NCBI GenBank assembly: GCA_029240695.1
Contig: JARDZU010000004.1
Location: 1 to 34,851 of the forward strand
Length of the DNA stretch: 34,851 nucleotides
Reading direction: 5' to 3'
DNA from: Acidimicrobiia bacterium
Lineage (GTDB): Bacteria > Actinomycetota > Acidimicrobiia > Spongiisociales > ZC4RG35
Each line of letters begins with the position of its first letter. Position 1 is the stretch's first letter. A model generated the notes under the pieces. It was not told where the DNA came from and searched no databases. It saw nothing but the letters and a program-made list of their open reading frames with translations. This document shows positions 8,733 to 18,174 of this stretch, in pieces. The translations under genes and the position numbers were made by a program.

Positions 8733-9737
8733 ATGGAAGTGGTGGTGGCCGCCAGCCCGATGGGAGCCCTGCATGACACCGGCCGAAACCACCCGGAGCG
8801 GCCCGAGCGACTGGGTGCCGTGCTCCGCGGGATCTCCGAGAGCGGGTTGAAGCTGACCGCGATCGAAGCACCACCGATCGAGCGCTCCGATCTCGCCCTG
8901 GTCCACGACCCGGCGTATATCGATGCCATCGAGAGGTTCTGTCTCCTCGGCGGGGGTGCCCTCGACATGGACACATTCGCCTCGTACGACACCTGGGCCG
9001 CGGCCACGACCGCGGCCGGAGGGGTATTGGCCGTGGTGGAGGAGTTGGAAGGGCGCGCCGATGCCACCGGCTTCGGCCTGTGCCGGCCGCCGGGCCACCA
9101 CGCACTCCGTGCCAGGGCGATGGGTTTCTGCCTGTTCAACAACGTCGCCGTGGTGGCAGCCTGGCTCCGGTCACGGGGTCAGCGGGTGGCGATCCTGGAC
9201 TGGGATGTCCACCACGGAAATGGAACCCAGACGTTGATGGCTGACGATCCGGGCACTCTGTATGTATCGATCCACCAAGACGACTTCTATCCGTTCGAGG
9301 GTTTTCCCGATGACATCGACACTGGTGCCGCCGGCACCACGGTCAACATCCCGTTGCCCGCCGGCACTGCCGGCGACGTGTGCCGTCTGGCATGGGAGCA
9401 GCTGGTTATCCCTGTGCTTTCCCAGTTCGGGCCGGATTGGGTCCTGGTGAGCGCCGGGTACGACGCCCACACCGAGGACCCCCTGGCCGACCTCGATCTA
9501 CTCGATGCCGACTACGGATGGATGGCTTCGCGTCTGGCGCTCGCTCACCCAGCACACCGCACGGTGTTCGCTCTGGAAGGGGGCTACGACCTCGATGGGC
9601 TCCGACACTCCGCCCGCTCCACGATGCGCGGCATGGCGGGGGAGGACCAGTTCGGGCCACCCCTCACCTCTACCCCTGGTGCCTCGAAAGCACTGGCTGT
9701 CGCCCGCGTGGCCGTGGGGCGGCATTGGAGCGTCTGA
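8733..9737 (+). CDS. Histone deacetylase/AcuC/acetylpolyamine amidohydrolase family deacetylase
   Basis: HPERPERLGAV, CRPPGHHALRARAMGFCLFNNVAV, ILDWDVHHGNGTQ, SAGYDAHTEDPLADL; start ATG 8733. Confidence 0.92.
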   Translation: MEVVVAASPMGALHDTGRNHPERPERLGAVLRGISESGLKLTAIEAPPIERSDLALVHDPAYIDAIERFCLLGGGALDMDTFASYDTWAAATTAAGGVLAVVEELEGRADATGFGLCRPPGHHALRARAMGFCLFNNVAVVAAWLRSRGQRVAILDWDVHHGNGTQTLMADDPGTLYVSIHQDDFYPFEGFPDDIDTGAAGTTVNIPLPAGTAGDVCRLAWEQLVIPVLSQFGPDWVLVSAGYDAHTEDPLADLDLLDADYGWMASRLALAHPAHRTVFALEGGYDLDGLRHSARSTMRGMAGEDQFGPPLTSTPGASKALAVARVAVGRHWSV

Positions 9738-9804
9738 GAAGTCTTTCAGGTCTCTTGCGACCCGAGCCGATAAAGACACACCCTGGGTCAACTGGGAAAG
9801 GAAC

Positions 9805-10884
9805 ATGGAAATCAACATCGAGGACCTTCTGCGCCGAGCTGTCTCACTGGGTGCAACGGATCTACATCTCAAGGTCGGCTCCCCGCCAGTCGCACGCGTC
9901 AACGGTGACCTGGAGAGGCTCGAAGGCTTCGAGGCGCTCAAACCCGCAGACACGCAGGCCTACGCGGAAGCGCTCTTCACGCCCCGCGGTGCTCGCGATT
10001 TCAAGGACACCGGCACCGCCGATTTCGCGTTCGGTCGCCAGGACATCGGGCGCTTCCGGGTCACGGCCTTCCGTCAGCGTGGCTCGGTATCGGTGGTTCT
10101 GCGTCGTGTATTTCCAGGGACGATGTCCTTCACCGATCTCGGCCTACCCCGGGTCGTGGAGAAGCTCGCCGCCGAGGCGTCGGGACTGCTCCTCGTCACC
10201 GGAGCTTCCGGTTCGGGTAAGACCTCGACCATGGCGTCGATCCTGGACTGGATCAACACACATCGGGCGGTGTCGATCCTCACGGTCGAGGACCCGATCG
10301 AGGTCCTCCATCCCGACAAGAAGAGTGTTGTCGAGCAACGCGAAGTCGGTGTCGACACTCCGAGCGCCGCCGATGCGGTGCGGAGTGCGATGCGTCACGA
10401 CAACGACGTGCTCATGATCTCCGAGTTCGATGACGCCGAGACCGCACGCGCGGCCATCGCTGCGGCCGAGACCGGCCACTTGGTGATCTCCTCGATGCGG
10501 ACGACAGACCCAGCCGACACCATCGATCGCGTGGTCTCGCTGTTCCCCGAGTCGCAGCAACGCGTCGTCCGGGGCCAGCTCGCTGCACAGCTTCTGGCGA
10601 TCGTCAGCCAGCGCCTTCTCGAGGGCCACGAGAACGGGAAGACACTTGCCTGTGAGATCCTCACCAACAACGAGCGTGTCCATGAGTGGATCATCGGTGG
10701 CGCCGAGGCCCCGGCCCTGGTCGACATCATGAAGGAGAGCGAGTTCTTCGGGATGCAGACGATGGACGCCTCCCTTCTCAAACTCGTGATCGACAAGTCC
10801 ATCGACCTCCCTGCTGCCCTTCCCTTCGCCCGAAACGTCCACGAGCTTCGAGCCAAGGCGATGGCAGCCGGAATCCAGTCATAG
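9805..10884 (+). CDS. PilT-like twitching motility/secretion ATPase (divergent)
   Basis: LLRRAVSLGATDLHLKVGSPPVARVNGDLERL; Walker A GASGSGKTSTM; AAETGHLVISSMRT; EFFGMQTMDASLLKLV. Confidence 0.85.
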   Translation: MEINIEDLLRRAVSLGATDLHLKVGSPPVARVNGDLERLEGFEALKPADTQAYAEALFTPRGARDFKDTGTADFAFGRQDIGRFRVTAFRQRGSVSVVLRRVFPGTMSFTDLGLPRVVEKLAAEASGLLLVTGASGSGKTSTMASILDWINTHRAVSILTVEDPIEVLHPDKKSVVEQREVGVDTPSAADAVRSAMRHDNDVLMISEFDDAETARAAIAAAETGHLVISSMRTTDPADTIDRVVSLFPESQQRVVRGQLAAQLLAIVSQRLLEGHENGKTLACEILTNNERVHEWIIGGAEAPALVDIMKESEFFGMQTMDASLLKLVIDKSIDLPAALPFARNVHELRAKAMAAGIQS

Positions 10885-10940
10885 GTTGTAGGTGTTAGGT
10901 ATTAGGTACCCACCACCTGCGACTTGCCACTTATAACCTC
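10881..10940. repeat. Heptad-phased inverted repeat element 3 (pilT-like gene to cca gap)
   Basis: AGGT at 10883, 10890, 10897, 10904; ACCC/ACCT/ACTT at 10908, 10915, 10922, 10929, 10936, all exactly 7 nt apart. Confidence 0.85.
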
Positions 10941-10945
10941 CTCGG

Positions 10946-12358
10946 GTGATCCCCAAGCGGCTCGATTTCCTGGTCTCACCTGATCTACCGCCGGCCCAAT
11001 TGCATCAGCTGTTCGATGTGGCCGGCCATCAACTGTTCCTGGTTGGCGGTTCGGTACGTGACGCATTTCTCGAGAGGCCGCTGGAGGATTACGACTTCGC
11101 CACCGATGCCAGGCCGGATCGGATCGCCGAGCTACTCGAGACCTGGGCGGACGTCGTCTATCGCGTCGGAGCGACGTTCGGCACTGTTGCTGCGCGCAAG
11201 AACGGGCACGTTGTCGAGGTAACGACGTTTCGCAACGAGGTCTACCGCGACGATTCCCGCAAACCTCAGGTCACGTTCTCCGACGACATCGAGACCGATC
11301 TCGCCCGGCGCGACTTCACCGTGAACGCCATTGCCCTGTCGCTCATGGACATGGAACCGATCGATCCCCACGGTGGGCTGTCCGACCTGGCCACCGGGGT
11401 CTTGAGGACCCCCCTGGATCCTGAGATCTCCTTCTCCGAGGATCCCCTGCGCATGCTGCGGCTGTTCAGATTCGAGGGCACGCTCGGATTCACCGGGGAG
11501 GCCAGGACGGTGGGGGCCGTCGCCGAGATGGGAGAGCGTCTGGAGATCGTGTCGGCGGAGCGGATCAGGGACGAACTCTCGAAGCTCGTCGTGGCGCCAG
11601 ACGCCGGGAAGGCCCTCGATCGCGTTGTGGCCTCCGGGTTGGCCACCTATTTTCTCCCAGAGTTGCCCGCCCTGGCGATGGAGCAAGACCCTCACCAGCG
11701 TCACAAGGACGTCCTGGCCCACACGTTGGCCGTCGTCGACAAGACCCGACCCGAGCTGGTCCTTCGGCTCGCCGCCTTGTTCCACGACATCGGCAAGCCC
11801 GACACCCGCCAGTTCGGAAAGGATGGCGTCTCGTTCCACCATCACGAGGTCGTCGGGGCGCGATTGACCCGGCGTCGGCTCAAGGCACTTCGCTTTCCGG
11901 GTGAGGTCGTAGCCGATGTGTCTCGGCTCGTTTTCCTCCACCTCCGCCCGCACACGCTCAAGATGGGTTGGACCGATTCGGCTGTGCGGCGCTACGTGCG
12001 TGATGCCGGCGAGTTGCTCCCGTATCTCAACGAGCTGGTGAGGTGTGACGTCACGACTGCCAATCCGCGCCGCGCCCGGGCTGTCCAGAGTCGCATAGAT
12101 GAGCTCGAGGAGAGGATCGCCGAGCTGAGTGCGAAGGAGGAGATATCGCGTCTCCGCGCCCCGATCGATGGCAATCAGGTGATGGGGTATCTGGGGATTG
12201 GGCCGGGGCCGAACGTAGGTGACATCATGGGGCTGATGCTCGAGCGAAGGATCGACGAGGGCCCCTACAGCGTGGGGGAGGCGTATGCCATGGTCAGGGA
12301 CTGGGCCATCGCCCAGGGCATCCCGGATCCTGGCCCGCCACCCGACGAGGAGGAATGA
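10946..12358 (+). CDS. cca: CCA tRNA nucleotidyltransferase / poly(A) polymerase family with HD domain
   Basis: LFLVGGSVRDAFLERPLEDYDFATDARP; RRDFTVNAIALSL; EDPLRMLRLFRF; LAALFHDIGKPDTR. Confidence 0.92.
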   Translation: MIPKRLDFLVSPDLPPAQLHQLFDVAGHQLFLVGGSVRDAFLERPLEDYDFATDARPDRIAELLETWADVVYRVGATFGTVAARKNGHVVEVTTFRNEVYRDDSRKPQVTFSDDIETDLARRDFTVNAIALSLMDMEPIDPHGGLSDLATGVLRTPLDPEISFSEDPLRMLRLFRFEGTLGFTGEARTVGAVAEMGERLEIVSAERIRDELSKLVVAPDAGKALDRVVASGLATYFLPELPALAMEQDPHQRHKDVLAHTLAVVDKTRPELVLRLAALFHDIGKPDTRQFGKDGVSFHHHEVVGARLTRRRLKALRFPGEVVADVSRLVFLHLRPHTLKMGWTDSAVRRYVRDAGELLPYLNELVRCDVTTANPRRARAVQSRIDELEERIAELSAKEEISRLRAPIDGNQVMGYLGIGPGPNVGDIMGLMLERRIDEGPYSVGEAYAMVRDWAIAQGIPDPGPPPDEEE

Positions 12359-13551
12359 CGTTGAGGGTCGTCCTCGCCTATTCGGGTGGCCTCGATACGT
12401 CGGTGATCCTGGCCTGGCTTCGCGAGGAGCGCGGGGCGGAGGTGATCGCCTACACCGCTGACGTCGGTCAGGGCGCCGAGGCCTCCGAGGCCAAGGAGAA
12501 GGCCATCGCGACCGGAGCCGTGGAGGCAGTGGTCGAGGACCTCACCCATCGTTTCGTCGACGGTGCCGTGTACCCCGCCCTGCGGGCCGGCGCGGTCTAC
12601 GAGGGTCATTACCTGCTCGGGACCTCCCTGGCCCGGCCCATCATCACCGAGGGTCTGGTGCGAACTGCCCGCGCCTTCGGCGCCGACGCCATCTCCCACG
12701 GTGCGACGGGCAAGGGCAACGATCAAGTCCGCTTCGAGCTCTCCCTGGCCGCGCTGGCTCCCGATCTCGGGGTGATCGCCCCCTGGCGGGAATGGGGGCT
12801 CGACGGGCGCAAGGCGCTCATCGAGTACGCCAAGGAACGCGGGATACCTGTGCCGGTCACTCGGGAGGAGCCCTACTCGATGGATGCCAACCTCTTCCAC
12901 ATCTCATACGAGGGCGGAATCCTGGAGGACCCCTGGGCCGCACCCCCGCCCAAGATGTTCAGACTCACCGTGGACCCCACCGATGCCCCGGATCAGCCCG
13001 AGGAGGTCGTGATCGGGTTCGAGGAAGGCAGCCCGGTGTCGATCGATGGGCATGAGCTGGGACCGGTCGAGCTGTTGACCGAAGCGAATGCCCTTGCCGG
13101 TCGACATGGCATCGGGAGGGTGGATCTCGTCGAGAATCGGTTCGTCGGGATCAAGAGCCGCGGGGTCTACGAGACCCCGGGTGGGACCATCCTGCATCTA
13201 GCCCACCGGGCAGTCGAGTCGATCACGCTCGACAGGGAGGTACTGCACATCCGGGACTCCCTGATCCCCCGCTATGCCCAGATCGTCTACAACGGCTTTT
13301 GGTTCAGCCCGGAGCGCACGGCATTGCAGGGTCTGATCGACGACATCCAGAAGCCGGTCACCGGCGAGGCGCGTCTGGTGCTCTACAAGGGCGGGGCCAC
13401 CGTGTCGGGGAGACGCTCACCAAACACCCTCTATGACCCGGATGCGGCCACCTTCGAGGCCGACGACGTATATCGCCAGGCCGATGCCGAAGGCTTCATA
13501 TCGCTCAACGCCCTGCGAATCAGGGGCTTCGGCGGAGGGGAAGTGGAATGA
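12355..13551 (+). CDS. argG: Argininosuccinate synthase
   Basis: VVLAYSGGLDTSVILAWL; SHGATGKGNDQVRFEL; YEGGILEDPW; GIGRVDLVENRFVGIKSRGVYETPGGTIL. Confidence 0.97.
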   Translation: MTLRVVLAYSGGLDTSVILAWLREERGAEVIAYTADVGQGAEASEAKEKAIATGAVEAVVEDLTHRFVDGAVYPALRAGAVYEGHYLLGTSLARPIITEGLVRTARAFGADAISHGATGKGNDQVRFELSLAALAPDLGVIAPWREWGLDGRKALIEYAKERGIPVPVTREEPYSMDANLFHISYEGGILEDPWAAPPPKMFRLTVDPTDAPDQPEEVVIGFEEGSPVSIDGHELGPVELLTEANALAGRHGIGRVDLVENRFVGIKSRGVYETPGGTILHLAHRAVESITLDREVLHIRDSLIPRYAQIVYNGFWFSPERTALQGLIDDIQKPVTGEARLVLYKGGATVSGRRSPNTLYDPDAATFEADDVYRQADAEGFISLNALRIRGFGGGEVE

Positions 13552-14906
13552 GCCTGTGGGGTGGCCGCTTCGATTCGCGCCCTGGCGAGACGCTGTGGGC
13601 GTACACCACCGATGTCTCGGACAGGCGTCTCCTCGCCGACGACATTGCAGGCTCTCGTGCGCACGTCCTGATGCTCGGCGAGACCGGGATCCTGGCTGAG
13701 GCCGACGTGACTTCTCTCCTCGATGGACTGGAGGCCATCCAGTCCGAGGCTGTCGGTGGCGAGTTCGAATTCTCCGACTCGGACGAGGACGTTCACTCGG
13801 CAGTGGAGCGGAGACTGTTCGAATTGGTCGGTGACACGGCGGGCAAGCTGCACACCGCCCGATCCCGAAACGATCAGGTGGCGCTCGACATGCGTCTCTA
13901 CACCCGCCGTGCCGCCGACGAGCGACACGAACAGCTTCGCGCCTACGCCCTGGTCCTCGCCGAGATCGCTGAGAGCCACGCCGAAACCGTGGTCCCCTCC
14001 TACACCCATCTCCAGCAGGCCCAGCCAACCACCCTCGGTCATCATCTCCTCGCCTACGCCTGGATGGCCGTCCGCGACGCCGAGCGGTTCGCCGGAGCCG
14101 GCAGGCGGATCGATGTGTCACCGCTCGGCGCCGGTGCCTCGGCCGGGACATCCTTGCCGATCGATCCGGAGGCAACCGCAAGGGAGCTGGGGATGGCCGG
14201 GGTCTTCGAGAACTCGCTGGACGCGGTTGGGTCCCGAGATCACCTCGCGGAGTATGTCTTCTGCTGCGCCCAGGCAATGGTGACCCTTTCCCGACTCGCC
14301 GAGGAGATCGTTCTCTGGGCCACATCCGAGTTCGGCCGGGCAAGGCTCGGGGACAGCGTGAGCACCGGGTCGTCGGCCCTGCCCCATAAGCGAAACCCGG
14401 ATATCGCCGAGCTGGTCCGGGGCCGTGCCGCCCGTATATCGGGGTTGCTGGCAGCGATGATGACGCTCCAAAAAGGCCTTCCCCTCGCCTACAACCGTGA
14501 TCTCCAGGAAGACAAGCGACTCGTCTTCGAGGCCGACGACACGCTGGCGGCTTCCTTGGCAGCGATGGTCGAGTTGCTCGGCCAGACCGAGTTCGTCCCG
14601 GTCGACCCATCGGTGGAGACCGCCAGCCTCGATCTGGCCGAGTCCCTGGTCGGCCGTGGCGTCCCGTTCCGCGAGGCCCATGAGGCCGTGGGCAAGCTGG
14701 TGCTCACTCTCGAGGGCCAGAGCAGGTCTCTCCTCGAGGCGAGCCTCGAGGACCTGGTTTCTGCGCACGCTGCTTTCGACGAAGCCGATCTCGTGCTTCT
14801 CGATCCGGCTACGTCCGTGCAGCGCCGGATCAGCCCTGGCGGGGGGAGCCCTGAGTCGGTTCACACCCAGGTCTCCGACCTGCGCAGGAGGATCACTTCT
14901 TCCTAA
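13548..14906 (+). CDS. argH: Argininosuccinate lyase
   Basis: LWGGRF; DEDVHSAVERRLFE; KLHTARSRNDQVALDMRL; STGSSALPHKRNPDIAELVRG. Confidence 0.97.
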   Translation: MSLWGGRFDSRPGETLWAYTTDVSDRRLLADDIAGSRAHVLMLGETGILAEADVTSLLDGLEAIQSEAVGGEFEFSDSDEDVHSAVERRLFELVGDTAGKLHTARSRNDQVALDMRLYTRRAADERHEQLRAYALVLAEIAESHAETVVPSYTHLQQAQPTTLGHHLLAYAWMAVRDAERFAGAGRRIDVSPLGAGASAGTSLPIDPEATARELGMAGVFENSLDAVGSRDHLAEYVFCCAQAMVTLSRLAEEIVLWATSEFGRARLGDSVSTGSSALPHKRNPDIAELVRGRAARISGLLAAMMTLQKGLPLAYNRDLQEDKRLVFEADDTLAASLAAMVELLGQTEFVPVDPSVETASLDLAESLVGRGVPFREAHEAVGKLVLTLEGQSRSLLEASLEDLVSAHAAFDEADLVLLDPATSVQRRISPGGGSPESVHTQVSDLRRRITSS

Positions 14907-14907
14907 C

Positions 14908-15852
14908 GTGCCCCCGGTGATCCTTCTGGTGATCCCCGCGGTAGTCGTTGCCGTGATCAGCCTCGCCTCGTTTGCGGGAGCGTGGGTCTGGTGGCTCGAT
15001 GTCCTGGCCAATTTTCGTGCGCAGTATGTGGTGATCCTGGCGATCCTGGGTTTGCTCGTCGCGGCCAGCCGGTGGCGCCGTACCGGGCTCGCCATCCTCG
15101 GCGTCGCATTGGTCAATCTGCTCTTCGTCGCTCCACTGTTCGTGGGGTCGCCGGGGGAGCCGGTGGCGGGGGCGCCTGGAATGCGGGTGATGAGTTTCAA
15201 CCTGCTCTCGACCAACGAGAGCTACAGCGAGGTCATCGAGTACATCGAGGCGACCGAGCCAGACCTCGTCCTCCTCCATGAGTCGAGCCGCCCCTGGGAG
15301 GTGGCCATGGCATCCTCGGGGCTCGACTACGAAATAATCCGAGGCCGCTCCGAGAACTTGATCTTCGGAACCCTGGTCCTGGCTCGAGATGAGGTCGAGG
15401 CCGTCTCTTATGGCTTCGCCGAGGGCGACGGGAGGGCCATATCCCTCGTATATCAGCCGGAGAACTGGTCGGTGCCGGTGCAGATCCTCTCATCGCACCC
15501 ACTGGCCCCGACATCGGGGGAGCGGGCAGCTCTCCGAGATGCCCAGCTCTCCTTTGCTGCCGGATGGGCTGCAGGGCAGGAGGGTGCCTACGCGGTGGTG
15601 GGAGATCTGAATGCCTCGCCTTGGTCCTCTCCATTCCGTGGGCTCGTCTCGAAGGGTGGTCTGCGCAACTCCCAGATCGGATTCGGTCTACAGCCCTCCT
15701 TCTCGGCGAACACGATCTTCCCTCTTCGGGTCCCCATAGATCACCTGCTCCACAGTGACGACCTCCGAGTCCGTGACCGCCGTCTCGGTCCAGCCCTAGG
15801 CTCGGACCACTTCCCGCTCGTGGTCGACCTCGAGTACGCCCCGGGCACATGA
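14908..15852 (+). CDS. Membrane-anchored endonuclease/exonuclease/phosphatase family protein
   Basis: N-terminal TM helices then MRVMSFNLLSTNESYSEVIEYIEATEPDLVLLHE; VVGDLNASPWSSPFR; PIDHLLHSDDL; LGSDHFPLVVDLE. Confidence 0.85.
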   Translation: MPPVILLVIPAVVVAVISLASFAGAWVWWLDVLANFRAQYVVILAILGLLVAASRWRRTGLAILGVALVNLLFVAPLFVGSPGEPVAGAPGMRVMSFNLLSTNESYSEVIEYIEATEPDLVLLHESSRPWEVAMASSGLDYEIIRGRSENLIFGTLVLARDEVEAVSYGFAEGDGRAISLVYQPENWSVPVQILSSHPLAPTSGERAALRDAQLSFAAGWAAGQEGAYAVVGDLNASPWSSPFRGLVSKGGLRNSQIGFGLQPSFSANTIFPLRVPIDHLLHSDDLRVRDRRLGPALGSDHFPLVVDLEYAPGT

Positions 15853-15927
15853 AGCCGTTACCTGAGGTACGTGCGGCCACATCTGGCGCCACCGCTACGT
15901 AGAAGGAGCGGCGTTACCGTTCGCGTC

Positions 15928-17379
15928 ATGTCAGACCAATTTTCTGAGCGCCGGGCACGTCTCGCCATAGACATCGGCGACGACGCCATCGCCATTGTCC
16001 CGGCGGCAGTCGAGGTGACCCGGAGCAACGACACCGAATTCGAGTTCCACCAGGATCCGGACTTTCTCTATCTGACCGGATTCCATGAGCCGGACGCCGT
16101 GGCGGTGATCGCGCCCGGCCATTCCGATGGCGATTACACCCTCTTCGTCAGGCCCCGAGACCTCGAGATGGAGGCCTGGAACGGATATCGCGTCGGCACC
16201 ACGGGGGCCGCGGAGCGATTCGGTGCCGACAAGGCATATGAGATCGGGCAGCTAGACGAGATCCTGACCCGGCTCATGATCGGGCGCGAAGTGATCTGGT
16301 ATCGCACCGGCAACCCGCACCACGACGACAGAGTCGCCGGGATCGTGGCCAAGGCGCGGAATCATCGGGAACGATACGGCGGCACGGTGCCGTCTGCGGT
16401 TCGTGACATCACGGTCTTGCTCGCCGAGATGCGTCTCATCAAGAGCCGGGAGGAGATCGAGATCCTGCGCAGGGCGTGCGAGCTGTCTGCCCGTGGGCAC
16501 GCCGAGGCGATGCGTTTCACCGAATCCGGCTTGTACGAGTATCAAGTCCAGGCCGCACTCGAGTACTACTGGCGGCTGGGCGGCGCCCGCCACAATGGCT
16601 ATCCCTCGATCGTGGCGTCAGGGCCCAACACCTGTGTCCTTCACTATGTGGAGAACGAGCGGCTGATCGAAGACGGCGATCTCCTTCTGATAGATGCCGC
16701 TGCCGAGGTAGACGGCTACTCGGCGGACATCACCCGGACCTTCCCGGCCAACGGGAAGTTCAGCGGTCCACAGCGGGCCGTCTACGAATTGGTCCATTCC
16801 GCCTTCCAGAAGGGACTGGACATGTCGGCTCCCGGATCGAGCCTCAGAGCTATCCATGACGCGGCCACCAGAGTGCTCACCGAGGGAATGGTGGAGCTGG
16901 GCCTCCTGCCCAAAGGTGTCGAGGAGTCACTGGCCATGCACCACTACAACCAGTTCTACTTCCATGGAACCGGGCACTGGATCGGCCTCGATGTGCACGA
17001 CATGGGCAGCTACCGGGTGGAAGGCGTGCCCCGGAAGCTGGAGTCGGGGATGGCATTCACGGTTGAGCCCGGCCTCTACATCGCCCCCGACAAGAGAGAG
17101 GTGACCCTGACCCTGCTCGAGTACGACAACGACGAGTGGAACCAGCGCAGGATCCTGGAGGGTCGGGCGGCTGCGATGGCCAAAGAGGCCGAGGCCAAGG
17201 AGAAGGCGGAGAAGATCACACACAGCGTCCCTCCCGACTTCCTCGGCATCGGGATCCGAATCGAGGACGATGTTGTGATCACCGAGGACGGCCACCTAAA
17301 CCTGACCAGCTCGGTTCCCTCAGCCATCGACGAGATCGAATCCCTATGCGCCGAGGCGTCGACGTTACCGAGGGCCTGA
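15928..17379 (+). CDS. pepP: Xaa-Pro aminopeptidase (M24B)
   Basis: DPDFLYLTGFHEPDAVAVI; LLIDAAAEVDGYSADITRTFPANGKFS; FHGTGHWIGLDVHDMGSY; GMAFTVEPGLYI. Confidence 0.93.
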   Translation: MSDQFSERRARLAIDIGDDAIAIVPAAVEVTRSNDTEFEFHQDPDFLYLTGFHEPDAVAVIAPGHSDGDYTLFVRPRDLEMEAWNGYRVGTTGAAERFGADKAYEIGQLDEILTRLMIGREVIWYRTGNPHHDDRVAGIVAKARNHRERYGGTVPSAVRDITVLLAEMRLIKSREEIEILRRACELSARGHAEAMRFTESGLYEYQVQAALEYYWRLGGARHNGYPSIVASGPNTCVLHYVENERLIEDGDLLLIDAAAEVDGYSADITRTFPANGKFSGPQRAVYELVHSAFQKGLDMSAPGSSLRAIHDAATRVLTEGMVELGLLPKGVEESLAMHHYNQFYFHGTGHWIGLDVHDMGSYRVEGVPRKLESGMAFTVEPGLYIAPDKREVTLTLLEYDNDEWNQRRILEGRAAAMAKEAEAKEKAEKITHSVPPDFLGIGIRIEDDVVITEDGHLNLTSSVPSAIDEIESLCAEASTLPRA

Positions 17380-17407
17380 GATCTACTTTTGGATGAAGGG
17401 CTGCCTG

Positions 17408-18070
17408 TCAGACGGTTGCCGGGAGTGCGTACACCAAGATGGCGAAGAAGTGAAAGCTGCTCCCGGCGATGACCAGGACATGGAACAGCTCGTGGTGTGA
17501 AAAGGCCCGCGGGAAGAGGCGGGGCCGCCCGGTGGCGTAGATCACCGTGCCGATCACATAGCAAGCCCCCCCGAGGACGATGAGGGCGAGGGCACCCGGC
17601 CCGAGCTCACGCCAGATCCAGGGAACCCAGATCAGGGCGGACCATCCCATCACCATCTGCAATGTCACCGAAAGGTGTGTCCTCACGTCGGGCATGAACG
17701 CCTTGAGCAGTATCCCTGTGAGCGCGATGCACCAGACGATGCCGAGCGCGACCGCGAGGGGGACCCCTTCCAGGGAGGCGATCGCGATCGGCGTGAAGGT
17801 TCCGGCTACCACGAGAAAGATCATCGAGTGGTCGATTCGTTGCAGCCTCCCCCTCCATTCTTCGCGCCAGGGGACCGAGTGGTAGAGCGATGAGACAATG
17901 AACATCAGGAGCAAGGCCCCTCCGTAGACGAGTACCCCGAAGAGGGCTTCCGCCCGACCCGATGCTCTTTCGATGAGGAGCACGAGCCCGATTGCGGTTG
18001 CGATGGCCGCAGAGCCGTGTAAGAAGCCCCTAATCGGATTCTGCATCCGCCCCAGCGTGATCCGCTCCAT
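17408..18070 (-). CDS. Hemolysin III / TrhA (PAQR-like) membrane protein
   Basis: Multiple TM helices, IVSSLYHSVPW, FSHHELFHVLVIAGSSFHFFAI; start at MERITLG. Confidence 0.88.
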   Translation of the reverse strand: MERITLGRMQNPIRGFLHGSAAIATAIGLVLLIERASGRAEALFGVLVYGGALLLMFIVSSLYHSVPWREEWRGRLQRIDHSMIFLVVAGTFTPIAIASLEGVPLAVALGIVWCIALTGILLKAFMPDVRTHLSVTLQMVMGWSALIWVPWIWRELGPGALALIVLGGACYVIGTVIYATGRPRLFPRAFSHHELFHVLVIAGSSFHFFAILVYALPATV

Positions 18071-18174
18071 GTCGTTGCAAGCGTATCGACCGGCCACCTG
18101 TAGCGGAAAGGGTCGGAGGACCCAGGTGGAAACGGGTCCTGGTCCTGGCTGGCCGGTACGATGGAGCCATCACC

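Noticed and set aside
8716-9105. N-terminal extension of the GNAT ORF to 9105
   Set aside because: Arg/Pro/Ser low complexity and antisense to the HDAC-family gene; GTG 8715 fits the conserved domain.
13417-14610. 397-aa minus-strand ORF opposite argG/argH
   Set aside because: Arg/Pro/Ser-rich shadow ORF over strongly supported argG and argH.
14118-15215. 365-aa minus-strand ORF opposite argH and the EEP protein
   Set aside because: Shadow ORF; no domain signature and overlaps conserved coding on the other strand.
15859-15869. TACCTGAGGTA small palindrome before pepP as a heptad-element remnant
   Set aside because: Only one unit per arm and no 7-nt phasing; too short to support.
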